Below are positions 17,625 to 25,067 of a DNA stretch of 64,000 nt, piece by piece. Origin of the DNA: Stenotrophomonas maltophilia (lineage in GTDB: Bacteria; Pseudomonadota; Gammaproteobacteria; Xanthomonadales; Xanthomonadaceae). Both the position numbers and the translations under genes were made by a program. The notes below the pieces were generated by a model. It was not told the origin of the DNA and did no database searches. It saw only the letters and a list, made by a program, of their open reading frames with translations. Where the stretch lies: assembly GCA_002435595.1 (NCBI GenBank), contig DJBL01000023.1, forward strand, positions 1-64,000. Reading direction: 5' to 3'. Position 1 is the first letter of the stretch; every line of letters starts with the position of its first letter.

Positions 17625-17628
17625 CGTT

Positions 17629-17975
17629 CGCGCCGAGGTCCTGGAACCGCTGGGGTATGTGTCCGGACAGTTCGGCAAGAACCATTTAGGCGATCAGAAC
17701 AAGTTCCTGCCGACGGTCCACGGCTTCTCGGAGTTCTTCGGCAATCTCTACCATCTCAATGCAGAAGAGGAGCCGGAAGATCCGAAGCATCCCAAGGATC
17801 CGCGCTTCAAGGAGATGTTTGGGCCGCGCGGTGTGCCAAGGCCAAGGCCACACGCACCGATGACGCCACCGAAGAGAAGCGCTGGGGTCGTGTGGGGCCG
17901 CAACAGATCGAGGCGCTATCTAGGAACAAAAGGACATCAATTAGGAACACCGACGCCCGACAGCAGGCCTAGGTA
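17629..17975 (+). pseudogene. Arylsulfatase remnant, truncated at both ends
   Basis: The frame reads LGYVSGQFGKNHLGD, a motif conserved in arylsulfatases, then TVHGFSEFFGNLYHLNAEEE and RFKEMFGPRGV. At about 17835 the family sequence continues in another frame (AKATRTDDATEEKRWGRVG), showing a frameshift, and homology stops shortly before 17940. The N-terminal part with the CxPxR modification site and the C-terminal two-thirds are missing. The fragment ends 11 bp before the dif site, so insertion or recombination at dif probably removed the 3' part. Confidence 0.75.
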
Positions 17976-17986
17976 GCACTGGCCAG

Positions 17987-18014
17987 ATTTAACATAATAT
18001 ACATTATGCGAAAT
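17987..18014 (-). other. dif: dif site (XerC/XerD chromosome-dimer resolution site)
   Basis: Read on the minus strand, the 28 bp consist of a XerC arm ATTTCGCATAA, the central hexamer TGTATA and the XerD arm TTATGTTAAAT. The hexamer and XerD arm are identical to those of E. coli dif, and the XerC arm differs at three positions (25/28 overall, from memory of the E. coli site). Octamers GGGNAGGG, which direct FtsK toward dif, occur on the + strand at 1659, 2660, 5368, 6671, 8924, 9502, 10086, 13514 and 15570. They occur on the - strand at 20126, 21759, 21884, 31887, 42005, 47784, 48827 and 54910. The switch falls at this site, so it is very likely the real chromosomal dif. Filamentous phages and IMEX elements also use such sites; a second copy was not seen. 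Confidence 0.9.
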
Positions 18015-18076
18015 GGCGTAATGGCCCGGCTGGCGCGGTTTGTCGGCTCCCGTTGGCGCTGGGTTCGTGACGAAGC

Positions 18077-18114
18077 AGGTAAATCTGCAACCTAGCGCCA
18101 AGTAAATCTGCAAT
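18077..18114 (+). repeat. Left-end transposase-binding-like repeats
   Basis: Two related 15-mers lie 23 bp apart: AGGTAAATCTGCAAC at 18077 and AAGTAAATCTGCAAT at 18100, sharing AxGTAAATCTGCAA. The first is an exact inverted match to 46251-46265. They start 62 bp from dif and lie just before the 3' end of the KfrA-like gene. Confidence 0.55.
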
Positions 18115-18133
18115 TACTTCAAGCAAAGTGCGT

Positions 18134-18502
18134 TCAAAGACGGCCACGCCTCGACAGGATCCTCTCGCGACGTGCCAAGTCTGATTCCCAGGCGCTAAGT
18201 TGATCAATGACCTGACGCCACGGACTGTCCGCAGGTATTGTGGCTGCCGCCTTTGCCGGCGTACCGAGATCATTCGGCTGGTGCGACGAGGCGTCATCGG
18301 CCCCTTCAAATCCTGAGCTCGACGGCGCCACCATCACAGGTCCAAATTGGGCGTAGAAGGCGTCGATCCATTGCTTTAGCATGGCGCCCGAGCCGCGCCC
18401 TCCGAGCTCTTGTCGAAGATTGGCTTGAGTAGTCACCTGCCCCTTCTCAAGAAGGGACATCAACGCCAAGAAGGCTTCCTCTTGCGCGATTGGGCCGGGC
18501 AT
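18134..18502 (-). CDS. KfrA-type DNA-binding protein, short
   Basis: The 122-residue protein opens with a helical DNA-binding domain resembling the N-terminus of plasmid KfrA proteins (QEEAFLALMSLLEKGQVTTQ, LRQELGGRGSGAMLKQWIDA). KfrA proteins bind DNA through this domain and have a long coiled-coil tail; here only a short hydrophilic tail follows, so the protein is either a reduced form or truncated by the nearby element end. It is divergent from the MbcA/ParS-like gene. A dyad CCACG-N8-CGTGG at 18631-18648 in the shared promoter region could be an operator. Confidence 0.6.
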   Translation of the reverse strand: MPGPIAQEEAFLALMSLLEKGQVTTQANLRQELGGRGSGAMLKQWIDAFYAQFGPVMVAPSSSGFEGADDASSHQPNDLGTPAKAAATIPADSPWRQVIDQLSAWESDLARRERILSRRGRL

Positions 18503-18630
18503 TGTCGTCTTCCGGAAGCAGGCGTCCGAGCCTCATTGTGCGCCGATTGCGCCTCCCTTCAAGTACCCTTGCCTATTCATTCGCACGCATCGACACCCTA
18601 AGTCTTCGGTGTACCAGTGAGACATTTTCC

Positions 18631-18648
18631 CCACGCGTTACAACGTGG
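18631..18648. promoter_or_regulatory. Inverted repeat CCACG-N8-CGTGG
   Basis: The dyad lies between two divergent genes, about 130 bp from the KfrA-like start and 55 bp from the MbcA-like start. Its position suits an operator of one of the two small DNA-binding proteins. No promoter boxes are clear. Confidence 0.3.
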
Positions 18649-18701
18649 AGACCGTGGCATTCTTACACCAGTAGCTCAGCAGCAGGCAGACCAGGCAGAC
18701 A

Positions 18702-19148
18702 ATGCGCAGTGATTTGCCGCCGGAAACCCCAGCATCTGCTCAAGCCAGAGCGGAGGCTGTGGCAGATTGCCTCGACGCCGCGACGTTTGAATCCCTCTTG
18801 GCACCGGATGCCCGTCAAGGCCGCTCGCTGGATCAATGCTTGCACTCTGGCGTCGTCTTCGCCGTGTGGGTCCCCGAAAGTCGTTTGTTTGTGTTCCCAC
18901 AATGGCAGCTCGATTCGGATGGGAGACCATCTGCCGCCCTTTCCCAAGTGCTGGCGCTTCTGCGTGGCCAGTATGGAGTTTCGGGCGGCGAGCGGACGTC
19001 AGGTTGGGAGGAGCTTGAGTGGCTCATTGCTCCGCATGCGCGCCTGCACGGGAGCTCGCCATCCGAGATGCTGGTTTTTGCCCCGGATCAGGTACTTGAG
19101 GCTGCACGGCAAGATTTTTCCTCTTGGAGCGCGGAAGCAAGGTGGTGA
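18702..19148 (+). CDS. MbcA/ParS/Xre antitoxin-like domain protein
   Basis: The 148-residue protein has a helical N-terminus and a C-terminal half with the pattern of MbcA/ParS/Xre toxin-binding domains: FVFPQWQLDSDGRPSAALSQ, then WEELEWLIAPHARLHGSSPS and a final helix after PDQVLEAA. Such antitoxins usually pair with a RES-domain toxin; none is present on either side. It may therefore be an orphan or act in another way. Its neighbours in the island are a KfrA-like protein and a small membrane protein. Confidence 0.6.
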   Translation: MRSDLPPETPASAQARAEAVADCLDAATFESLLAPDARQGRSLDQCLHSGVVFAVWVPESRLFVFPQWQLDSDGRPSAALSQVLALLRGQYGVSGGERTSGWEELEWLIAPHARLHGSSPSEMLVFAPDQVLEAARQDFSSWSAEARW

Positions 19149-19336
19149 GTGGAAAGCGGCGCTTGAGCTACGGGGATTGGAATGGTACGGCCTCCTCCAC
19201 GCTGATTGGGGTCACGCGTTAAGCTAGCAGCTGATTTTCATAAGGAACTGCTGTCAACCCAGCACTCCCTTTGAGCCGTTCGTCCCTTTCATGGTCGCAC
19301 CGCGTCCTGCTGCGCGGTGCGGCAGCTTAGTGGCGA

Positions 19337-19798
19337 TCATTGGCCTACGCCATTGGATGGCACAGCGGCATTGCCAGCCAGACCCGCCTTGGTTGCCGAA
19401 GCTTGCTTGCCAATCTCAAAAACCAAGTTGCCCGCGTAGAGGCAGGCGGTGGTGATCACAATGTACTGCGCTACGCGCGCCACCTTATGACGGAGCCTCA
19501 AGCCCTGAAGAGTCAGCCTGTGCTGGAAGAACAGGGCCACTGAGCAGTACAGCGTCCAGAAGCCTAGGGTAATACAGATCATCGCCCCGACGATTCGCGC
19601 GAGCGGGCTCAACGAGGTCGCCAGCAAGGGGTGGGATGCCGCTATCACTGCCAGACCGAGAGACACGCCCTTGGTCAGCTCTATCTGATCTTTGATGCTG
19701 GCAAAGAAGCGCTCGCGCTTTCGCTGCTGATCGGATGCGCTGGCCGCCGTTTGCGGTGCAACTTGAACTGTCGACAATCTGTCCCCGATGCCCTTCAT
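19337..19798 (-). CDS. Small two-helix membrane protein, function unknown
   Basis: From the ATG at 19798 the product is 153 residues (an upstream TTG would add four). A basic amphipathic start (ASDQQRKRERFFASIKDQIE) is followed by hydrophobic segments at about residues 45-60 and 68-92 (RIVGAMICITLGFWTLYCSV) and another near residue 115 (YIVITTACLYAGNLVF). No family is recognised. In defence islands, small membrane proteins next to HEPN genes are sometimes effectors; nothing here shows that directly. Confidence 0.55.
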   Translation of the reverse strand: MKGIGDRLSTVQVAPQTAASASDQQRKRERFFASIKDQIELTKGVSLGLAVIAASHPLLATSLSPLARIVGAMICITLGFWTLYCSVALFFQHRLTLQGLRLRHKVARVAQYIVITTACLYAGNLVFEIGKQASATKAGLAGNAAVPSNGVGQ

Positions 19799-19806
19799 TT
19801 GAACAC

Positions 19807-20120
19807 TCAATGCACTCGCTGAGCATCTACTATCGGCGTAGCGTCTATTTGCTTGAGTTCAGTGCTCCCAATGGCTTGGCATGACGCCAACTGGCGCAAC
19901 GCCCGGGCGAATTCGGGCAGCTGTCCCGGCCACGACGCTAGATGCCGTCTACGGTCCTCCAGCGCGCCCTGTTGCCGCGCGAGACTTCTTACCCTCCAGT
20001 AGAGACGAGATCTGGCGCCTCCATGTCCGCGGGCGACCTGATCTCCGTCGTAACCCAGAGGCACCATCCAGCTAAGGCACAACGCGTTCTAAGTAACTCG
20101 AGGCGGTCGGCTACTTCCAT
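19807..20120 (-). pseudogene. Short coding region with a frameshift, function unknown
   Basis: A frame from an ATG at 20120, preceded by a strong GGGGGAGGGG, reads MEVADRLELLRTRCALAGWC and onward to a stop at 19989. Near that point a second frame takes over with similar composition: RLYWRVRSLARQQGALEDRR to QIDATPIVDAQRVH at 19807. Together they would make a protein of about 100 residues, so a single-base change near 20000 has probably split one gene. It overlaps nothing else and sits between a membrane-protein gene and the HEPN gene. Confidence 0.35.
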
Positions 20121-20203
20121 CGCGCCCCTCCCCCTCGAGAAAATGAGATGGCGGCACGGCCGTCCCCGCCCGTCAATGCTGCACCTGGACCCAGTGGCAG
20201 AAG

Positions 20204-21757
20204 TCAGCACTTATGCTCATCCTGGAGTGTGGCTACCTCAAATGAAAGTACAGGCTCGTTGCGCTCACGCAACGTCTCACTGCGGTGTAGGGCTAACGAC
20301 AGGTATACAAGCGCTGAGCGTGCGGTCCTCAACATCCGCAGGGCCTTGGAATCCAGTTCCTGCAGGTCAAGCTCGTAAGCCAACTGATCTTTCAGAATGT
20401 CTGGCGTGTGCGGGCCTGACTTGACATCAACAATCTTGACGAACTTGTGCTCGAGGTGATTGCGAAGAATCCTGATGTTGCGGGCATCGGGTGCCGCAAC
20501 TGCCTGATCGTCGCTGCTGTGAATGTCCAGCGACAGCCGATACAGCGCCTGAAGCCAGAGATTCTGCGAGGCCTCCAGTTGGGGCCAGATATCGCCCTTG
20601 TGTGGGCCCTTGGGCTGTGTCCAGATCGTGGCGAACTCCACGCGCGTTTCGGGAATGCCCAACGCCCAGCGGTGGTTGATGAAGTAGGCTACCTTGTCTA
20701 GCACTGAGTAGGCGGCGCGGAAGCTTGTTTTCACTTGCTCCAATGCCATGGAATAGCGCGCCGAATCACCATTCATTGTCAACATGACTTCTCGGTCGGC
20801 GCAGTGGACCTCCTCTGCGGTCGAGCCGGCGTAAAGGCACCATCGCGCATAGGTGTACTCCTGTTTCATCTGGTTGAAGAACGCCAAGTACGTAATGCCG
20901 ACGCCTGTTGCCATGTGACTGGGTAAGCCCAGCGGATCGTGCGCGGCGATCGGGGCGATGAAAGCGTCATTCATCGGATTTAGGAACAGCCGACGATCAA
21001 GGCACCATTGCCGGTAGTGTCGTTCCTCTTCGGAGTCTCCAAGAGAGAAGTGATGCATGGCCGCATGGTCCAGCTCATCCGGATAGCCGCAGCGGTTCAG
21101 GTAGGCCTGGAGTTGTGCGAGTTCGCTCGTGAAGTGGGAGATCGCCTCGGGATACGTCGCTTCATCGCGTCCGACGCCGATCATCACGGCAGCTGTCAGG
21201 TGGCGCCTCGCTTCGTCTAAGAACCAGAGCGCATGGCCGTCGTCATAGAGATGACGAGCGTAGTACAGCAAGCCTTTGCCCTGGGAGCCGAAGGCCATCG
21301 CAATACCTGGTCGGTCCTGCAGTGCGGCCCTCCATTCGTCCAATGCATCAATGATGCGACCGGCCGAATTGAAGGTATTGGCCAGATTGATCCGTATCTG
21401 TGCGCGGCGCGACAACGGAAGCGCCGACGCCGCGTCGTGTTGCAGGGCAGAGCGCAGGTAGAAAAGCTGATTGACCAGCTCAGGTTGCTGCCAGGACAAC
21501 GCATGGCCGGGATAGCGTCGAATGGTGTACAGCGCGCTCCAGGCGTTGGCAATGCAGTACAGAACCCAGCAGATCGACCAACCGGAGGATGCTGCCGCTA
21601 TCTGCGCCCCTAATGCGATCAGGTTAGTCAGTTCATCTTCGTCGCGCGCATCGCTTGCTGCATCCACAAGCGAGGCATATAGCTCCCAGCTACCCGTATC
21701 GAGGGCTCCCCTCGCCGCACCCTCCTCCAGCTCTCGGATTTCTCCGGAAATACTCAT
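20204..21757 (-). CDS. LA2681-like HEPN protein with TPR-like N-terminus
   Basis: The 517-residue protein has a long helical, TPR-like N-terminal part (RRAQIRINLANTFNSAGRII, about residues 115-135) and a C-terminal HEPN domain. The HEPN signature R-x4-H appears in ILRNHLEHKF near residue 430, where Arg and His are the expected ribonuclease residues. The overall length and order fit the LA2681 HEPN group, predicted RNases of defence systems. It lies in a cluster of accessory genes on the same strand with no methylase or nucleotidyltransferase partner next to it. Assignment rests on motif and layout; activity is inference. Confidence 0.65.
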   Translation of the reverse strand: MSISGEIRELEEGAARGALDTGSWELYASLVDAASDARDEDELTNLIALGAQIAAASSGWSICWVLYCIANAWSALYTIRRYPGHALSWQQPELVNQLFYLRSALQHDAASALPLSRRAQIRINLANTFNSAGRIIDALDEWRAALQDRPGIAMAFGSQGKGLLYYARHLYDDGHALWFLDEARRHLTAAVMIGVGRDEATYPEAISHFTSELAQLQAYLNRCGYPDELDHAAMHHFSLGDSEEERHYRQWCLDRRLFLNPMNDAFIAPIAAHDPLGLPSHMATGVGITYLAFFNQMKQEYTYARWCLYAGSTAEEVHCADREVMLTMNGDSARYSMALEQVKTSFRAAYSVLDKVAYFINHRWALGIPETRVEFATIWTQPKGPHKGDIWPQLEASQNLWLQALYRLSLDIHSSDDQAVAAPDARNIRILRNHLEHKFVKIVDVKSGPHTPDILKDQLAYELDLQELDSKALRMLRTARSALVYLSLALHRSETLRERNEPVLSFEVATLQDEHKC

Positions 21758-21809
21758 ACCCTGCCCCTTCTTGCAGTTTCAGCACGTTGTCGATCGCCGC
21801 TGGCGGTGA

Positions 21810-22541
21810 CTAAGCTCGTTCGTGCGTCGGCGCCGTGGTCCAGAGGCGATGCCTGATGGTCGCCTCTATCTCGTCCAGCTCCACCCTGCCCTGCTGCTTT
21901 ACCCAGTCTATATCTGTGGCCAGTCGCTCCGAAGGCCGGGGCTTGGGGCCGATATTGTTGCTCTCGTGCTCGATCAGGGCGCCATTGAGGCGGCGGAGTA
22001 TTCCCAGAAGCTGCTCCTTCATGGCACTGTCGAGGAAGATCGCATGGCGGCTGATCTTGTTCAGCGCCGAGTGGCGCGCTCGATTTGCATGATGCAGCTG
22101 CAGCCAGAACGAATACTGGCGATACTCCGTGTTTGCATCCGAACTTGTAAGGAGTTCATCTTTCTGCCACGGCTCAAGCTCACATTTTTCAAGGAAGGCC
22201 AGCAGCTGCTGCTCTTTCATGCGATTGAGGTCAGGGTAGGTCTGAAACGAGGAGACCAAGGCGGCGGTCGACCAGAAGGCCTCATGCACCTCGTCCCACA
22301 CCAGTGGCAGCACCTCGAATTCACGTTGGTGAAGCTTCGTGGCGCGATCAAAGGACGTCGTGAGTTCGCTGCGCAGTCGCTCGATCTCCTTGTTCTGGGT
22401 GTGAACCAGCTCCTGCAGGCGGTTCTTGAACTTTTCGTCAAGCCAGTTGTCAGCCAGTTTCTTCAGTGCAAAGTACGTGACCGCGCTGAACCCGCCGCCC
22501 ACCCCGACTACGCCGAGAATCCATTCGGAAACACTGGCCAC
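21810..22541 (-). CDS. Membrane-anchored coiled-coil protein, function unknown
   Basis: The 243-residue protein starts at a GTG (22541) preceded by AAGGAG. It has one N-terminal membrane helix (WILGVVGVGGGFSAVTYFAL), then a coiled coil (FKNRLQELVHTQNKEIERLR) and a helical C-terminal domain with several tryptophans. No family is recognised. It lies 52 bp upstream of the HEPN gene on the same strand, so the two may be co-expressed. Confidence 0.6.
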   Translation of the reverse strand: MASVSEWILGVVGVGGGFSAVTYFALKKLADNWLDEKFKNRLQELVHTQNKEIERLRSELTTSFDRATKLHQREFEVLPLVWDEVHEAFWSTAALVSSFQTYPDLNRMKEQQLLAFLEKCELEPWQKDELLTSSDANTEYRQYSFWLQLHHANRARHSALNKISRHAIFLDSAMKEQLLGILRRLNGALIEHESNNIGPKPRPSERLATDIDWVKQQGRVELDEIEATIRHRLWTTAPTHERA

Positions 22542-22607
22542 CCTCTACTCCTTGTCTAGTTAAGAGTGCATCGGCTGCGGATCGCCCGCCGCAGGTGCGT
22601 CGGGAGC

Positions 22608-23278
22608 TTACCTCTTCGTGTTTTTCTTGGAAAAGTAGCTGACGCTGCGGTCGTAGACAGGGCGCACCGCTTTGTCCAGCGCGTCGGGATCCAGCGGGGA
22701 GAGGAGCATGGCAACGCTCAGTGCGAGTTGGACGAACACGGATATGTTGTCGATGTTGTGGACCAGCTCGTCCCAGTTGATTGTCACATCGCCCCATTCG
22801 AGGTGTTGGGTATAGATCCCAGCACCTCGACTCCACCATGTACTAAGCCAGACAGGCTCTTCTGGTGCGTGTTGACGACCTTCAATAGCGTGGCACTGTC
22901 CCAGCCCAGGTGCTCACCAGCCTCCCGGGCAACTTCGGCGATATGGATAACCCGCTTCCCCCGCTTGGGCATTTTACCCGTGCGCCGGAAGCGCATCAGT
23001 TCCTCGTGTCCTGCGGCTTTGGCGAAGAATGCTGCCCGCAACACATACTCCATCTGAGTCCGCTGCAGGGTTAGCGCCGCCACCCAGAACTGGGCGAGAT
23101 CTTGCTCCAACAAGACGAAAATGGCGTCTGCGGTATCCAGTGCGGCCAATGCCAGTGGCATGGCCGTCGCGCTCCTCTCATCGACCCGGACGCCGAGCTC
23201 GGCGAACACGGGGCGGGTGAGCTGCACCAGGTCCCGGGCGGCGCGGATGCGAAGCTGCAGTTGATCGGCCGAGGCCAT
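22608..23278 (-). pseudogene. DUF6988/DUF5677-like protein gene with late frameshift
   Basis: The frame from the ATG at 23278 encodes MASADQLQLRIRAARDLVQL and runs to SLSGLVHGGVEVLGSIPNTS before stopping at 22784. A second frame continues with good composition: TQHLEWGDVTINWDELVHNI and VFVQLALSVAMLLSPLDPDA to a stop at 22608. The VHGG motif followed by a helical hydrophobic tail is typical of the DUF6988/DUF5677 group. One frameshift near 22810 therefore seems to have cut off about 60 residues. A sequencing error would look the same. The function of the family is not known to me. Confidence 0.55.
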
Positions 23279-23309
23279 GGGGTGATCCTGCTGAGGAGTG
23301 GTCGCCGCC

Positions 23310-23565
23310 CGAATTCTAGCGCTTGCCGGTGACGCTGGTAGAGCGCCTGGTTTTGGGCGCTGGCGTGGCCTGCCCTGCGGTTGGTTTGGTCCCGCGCCTG
23401 GGCCAGGACTGCGTTCCAACGGCGCTGGGACAGCGTCACCACCGCGTCGGGCAGGTCGGGTGGGTCCGTCTCGATGGCGTGCTGGCGCAGTCGTGCGCCC
23501 ACGCTGGACCACCACGTCTCGAGGGCTGGCAGGGAATCGTTACGAGCACAGCCAGATCTTCGCTA
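23310..23565 (-). pseudogene. Remnant of a KfrA-like coiled-coil protein
   Basis: A minus-strand frame ahead of the DUF6988-like gene reads LPALETWWSSVGARLRQHAI and LSQRRWNAVLAQARDQTNRR, charged and helical and similar to the middle of KfrA-type proteins. It has no usable start (a stop lies just upstream) and its end loses protein character near 23310. The rest of the 370-bp gap up to the exonuclease gene holds nothing else I can support. Confidence 0.35.
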
Positions 23566-23648
23566 ACCGATTGATGGATCGCTGAATTCTACCCTTGGCC
23601 GCACTTCCAGGCTCGGCCCTCCCCGGGAAGCTGTGGCACCATTCAATC

Positions 23649-24200
23649 ATGGCCACCACGTACTACTTCTTGGACACCGAGTGGGCCGATGTAACGGGCA
23701 GCGAGCTGGTGAGTCTGGCGCTGGTGAACGAAGGTGGAGACCGCCTTTTCTACGCTGAGCGAGCCAGCCTGCCCGAGGCTCCCACCGACTTCGTTCGTCA
23801 AAGCGTCTACCCGCTGCTAGACCGCGGCGACGCAGCCCTGCCTGATGCCGCCCTGACTACCGAGCTGCGCGCCTTCCTCAGCGAGGTCGACGCGCCGGCG
23901 GTGATGGCGGATTTCCCGAACGATCTCCAGCTGCTGCGGTACGCCCTTGATGGGTTTGAGTTACCCGATGACCAGGTTGCCGCGTGCGGGCCCCGGCCGG
24001 CGCCGGTCATGACACGCATGTCGAAGGAAGGTCTTCCGGGATTACTGGTGGAAGATTGGTTCGCGGCCCATCCGGAACATAGGGCCAGGCGCCACCATGC
24101 CTTGGTGGACGCGCAGGCCTTGCGGATGGCTTGGCTGGTGGCGACCGACCGCATCCCTGCTCCGGCGTGGGCCCACTCCTACCGCCGCGCCCGGGGATAG
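23649..24200 (+). CDS. DEDDh-type 3'-5' exonuclease-like protein
   Basis: The 183-residue protein begins MATTYYFLDTEWADVTGSEL; DTEW is exonuclease motif I (Asp, Glu). FPND near residue 98 fits motif II, and HHALVDAQALR near residue 156 supplies the His and Asp of motif III. This is the DEDDh layout of RNase T, oligoribonuclease and DNA polymerase epsilon-type exonucleases, in a compact form. The ATG at 23649 gives the motif at the right distance from the N-terminus. It is followed 93 bp later by the tRNA-like gene, so a role in RNA end trimming is an attractive but untested idea. Confidence 0.7.
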   Translation: MATTYYFLDTEWADVTGSELVSLALVNEGGDRLFYAERASLPEAPTDFVRQSVYPLLDRGDAALPDAALTTELRAFLSEVDAPAVMADFPNDLQLLRYALDGFELPDDQVAACGPRPAPVMTRMSKEGLPGLLVEDWFAAHPEHRARRHHALVDAQALRMAWLVATDRIPAPAWAHSYRRARG

Positions 24201-24293
24201 CGGCATGGCGTCCATCCCCGGTATGCTTGCCCCATGAACCGCCTGAGCCAGCTCGACCTTCGAATACCGGCGTGATCGCATCGATCGATCACG

Positions 24294-24396
24294 CCCCTGT
24301 TGCTCATGTTGGTCAGAGCGCCGGCCTTATACCCCGGTGAGAGCACGCGCAAGATAAGCGCGTACACGTCGGTTCGATTCCGACCAGGGGCACCAC
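24294..24396 (+). tRNA. Odd tRNA-like gene with two anticodon arms (Ile UAU and Ile GAU)
   Basis: The outer parts are a normal tRNA: acceptor GCCCCTG pairs with CAGGGGC at 24386-24392, the D stem GCTC pairs with GAGC, the T arm is GTCGG-TTCGATT-CCGAC, and CCA is encoded. Between the D arm and T arm lie two anticodon-like arms. Arm 1 (24322-24338) is CCGGC-CTTATAC-CCCGG, with anticodon TAT, U33 and A37, and one C-C mismatch. Arm 2 (24347-24363) is CGCGC-AAGATAA-GCGCG, with anticodon GAT but A at position 33. A second GAGC (24342-24345) precedes arm 2, so deleting 24321-24345 leaves a 78-nt cloverleaf. A 9-bp inverted repeat (GCGTGATCG/CGATCACGC, 24271-24295) abuts the 5' end. It may be a tRNA fusion, a decoy or a decayed gene. 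Confidence 0.6.
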
Positions 24397-24398
24397 CG

Positions 24399-25025
24399 TC
24401 AACGACGGAAGAATGCTTCTACTTGCGCGCCATGACAGCGCTTGTACTTGCTGCCGCTGCCGCACAGGCACGGTGCATGCTCGCGCAATCCCGCACCGAG
24501 TGACTGGCCCAAGAAATCCCTCGCCTGCAGCAGGGGCTGGATTTCATTGGCGGGCACGCTGACCTCGCCAGACTGGGATGCTCGCTCGCCGCGGTTCATC
24601 ACCCGGACAATCGCTTCGGACATTTGGATGAAGTGCTTGATCAGCAGGTCATCGCGTAATGGCATGCGGACGTTGTCGATGGCCAGACCCTCGTAGTGTC
24701 TTCGTGGATCCGGTACGAAGAGAATACGTGTTTCACCTTCAGGCTTTGGCGTGATGTCGACCATTTCCCCTGCAGGGCTGACCCACACCGCGTGGAATTC
24801 TGCTTCCACCAACACGTGCGGCCATTCCCACAGCTGCCAACCGCACCGCATCTGGCCACCGTCTCGCACAACCTTCGCTTGAACGTTGGGGAAGCACTCA
24901 TGCACGATCGCATCGGCTTCCGGCTGTACATCGAGATAGACCGGTTCTGCGCCGCGCACGACCGAATCAGTTAAGCGCCGCACCGCACGGGTGATTTCCG
25001 GGGGGGTGGTGGTGACTACGCTCAT
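24399..25025 (-). CDS. SEC-C zinc-motif protein
   Basis: The 208-residue protein ends with a SEC-C motif, CLCGSGSKYKRCHG, at about residues 188-201, a zinc-binding module first seen at the end of SecA and widespread in accessory proteins. The N-terminal 150 residues form an alpha/beta domain (HVLVEAEFHAVWVSPAGEMV) I do not recognise. The ATG at 25025 follows GGAGC. The stop lies 2 bp from the end of the convergent tRNA-like gene. The tnpT-like gene is 42 bp upstream on the same strand, so this gene may be read from the tnpT promoter. Confidence 0.75.
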   Translation of the reverse strand: MSVVTTTPPEITRAVRRLTDSVVRGAEPVYLDVQPEADAIVHECFPNVQAKVVRDGGQMRCGWQLWEWPHVLVEAEFHAVWVSPAGEMVDITPKPEGETRILFVPDPRRHYEGLAIDNVRMPLRDDLLIKHFIQMSEAIVRVMNRGERASQSGEVSVPANEIQPLLQARDFLGQSLGAGLREHAPCLCGSGSKYKRCHGAQVEAFFRR

Positions 25026-25067
25026 GGGAAAGCTCCTTGCGATCGTGGCGGATGTTCCGTTCCAAGG

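Noticed and set aside
18702..19336. Possible RES-domain toxin partner for the MbcA/ParS-like protein
   Set aside because: No frame downstream or upstream within 500 bp shows a RES-type domain; the flanking genes are a small membrane protein and a KfrA-like protein.
24294..24396. Ordinary class II tRNA with a long variable arm
   Set aside because: The extra arm is 28 nt with a 7-nt loop holding GAT, a second D-stem half precedes it, and Ile tRNAs are class I; a two-arm fusion explains the layout better.
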